Of a stretch of DNA of 64,000 nt, positions 63,112 to 64,000 are shown in pieces. Position 1 is the first letter of the stretch; each line of letters begins with the position of its first letter. Source of the stretch: Hymenolepis diminuta (lineage: Eukaryota > Platyhelminthes > Cestoda > Cyclophyllidea > Hymenolepididae); the NCBI GenBank assembly GCA_900708905.1, contig CAADRB010000026.1, positions 1,171,019 to 1,235,018 on the forward strand. The letters run 5' to 3'. Below the pieces are notes generated by a model that did no database searches, was not told the origin of the DNA, and saw nothing but the letters and a program-made list of their open reading frames with translations. Made by a program: the position numbers and the translations under genes.

Positions 63112-64000
63112 TACTAATCCCAATATCAGAGCTACTTTACGAGTTCTACCTCCTGTAACTAATGATCTTCTTCAAGCGTCCTTTCCTGAGTAGGAAGATC
63201 AAGATTCAAGTGCAAATTGAACAATTAAAATTGAACGAGATTGGAAAGAGGGGTAAGGAGTAAGAAGATGAACTGAGACAAAAGAGAGTAGGCGTCAGTC
63301 CTGGGCGACGGTAACTCGGATTGTGAGAAACAAGAGAAATGCGATACACATAGAGAAGGTGTCTGGTTTTGTGTTTATTATTGTGTGGTTTTTAAAATGA
63401 GCAGCCTTATGAGTCAGTACTACAAAATCTATGCTTTCGATATTAGATTAAGTACAGTACAGTACTCGGTAATACCGGTTGACAACAAGGTTATTAATCG
63501 GATGAATTTCAAAGAGACAGTACTGCAATAATACTACTATTAATATTTTCATAAAATGTAAAGCTATTTGTTCTCATGGTGTGGAGGCAGAATTTTATTT
63601 ACTCTAAAATGAAATAAGTTTACATAACTGCCTATGGACTTATGTTGAATGCTTGTTATGCTAAACAAGGGGTAAGTAAGAGATAAGCAAGGAAGTTAAC
63701 AGTTTCAGAATCAGCTAAATGTAAGGCTTTAGAACTTTTTTGCTGCGAGCGTTAGAAGGCAAAAGTAGAACAGGTAGTTACCAATTTGTGAGAGTTCGAA
63801 TAGTAAAAAAATACTATTATTTGTTACTGAAAATGTTATCCTATTTTTCAAAGTGATACTGTGACAAATAGAAGACCAAGTAGTGGGGCATTCAGGTAAA
63901 GTAGTTGTTTCTTTATTTAGATAACCTTTGTGTCATTATCCTCTTTTTTACCTTATTTCGAATCTAATTAATGTTATCTTAGCATAAATTTTTAAACTAA
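63112..64000. other. Downstream of the PTB-like gene
   Basis: Probable 3'UTR start; an ATTAAA near 63224 is a possible poly(A) signal. No gene recognised to the window end. Confidence 0.35.

Overview
The window is animal nuclear DNA. It is AT-rich, its genes are split into many short exons by GT..AG introns, and it has no bacterial signals. One gene dominates: a Par-3/Bazooka cell-polarity scaffold on the minus strand. Its exons can be followed from the start codon (47620) to the stop codon (11431) as 22 coding exons whose splice phases all agree, giving about 1,912 residues. The base composition, the exon-poor layout and an acceptor six bases before the Par-3 ATG would suit a parasitic flatworm (a tapeworm such as Hymenolepis). 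That is inference; nothing here proves the species.

Layout. Positions 1-1905 repeat positions 27546-29450 exactly. The second copy follows a 50-N gap (27496-27545), so the window is two contigs that start with the same sequence. From 1906 to 5145 the plus strand carries part of a DDT/WHIM chromatin-remodelling gene (BAZ/ACF1-like) with an in-frame stop. A small three-exon tetraspanin-like gene lies on the minus strand at 8243-8738. Par-3 fills 11431-47620; the contig gap falls inside its intron 9, and reading phase across the gap supports the contig order. Par-3 exon 9 also appears out of place in the duplicated left end (816-1255).

To the right, 360 bp separate the Par-3 ATG from the ATG of a divergent plus-strand gene of unknown function (47981-49676, about 312 residues). 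At 53325-55045 two diverged direct repeats enclose a minus-strand segment with broken open frames, probably a decayed element or pseudogene. A second plus-strand gene (55313-63111, about 289 residues) has an N-terminal part that resembles an IRS/DOK-type PTB fold and a Lys/Pro-rich tail.

No tRNA, rRNA, CRISPR array or operon was seen. Par-3 as read keeps an N-terminal oligomerisation domain, three PDZ domains, and a motif that resembles the aPKC-binding CR3 region. The neighbouring genes have no visible functional link to it. The main oddities are the exact contig duplication, the broken DDT/WHIM gene with a relic of one of its exons inside a Par-3 intron, the miniature tetraspanin, and the insertions in the third PDZ domain.
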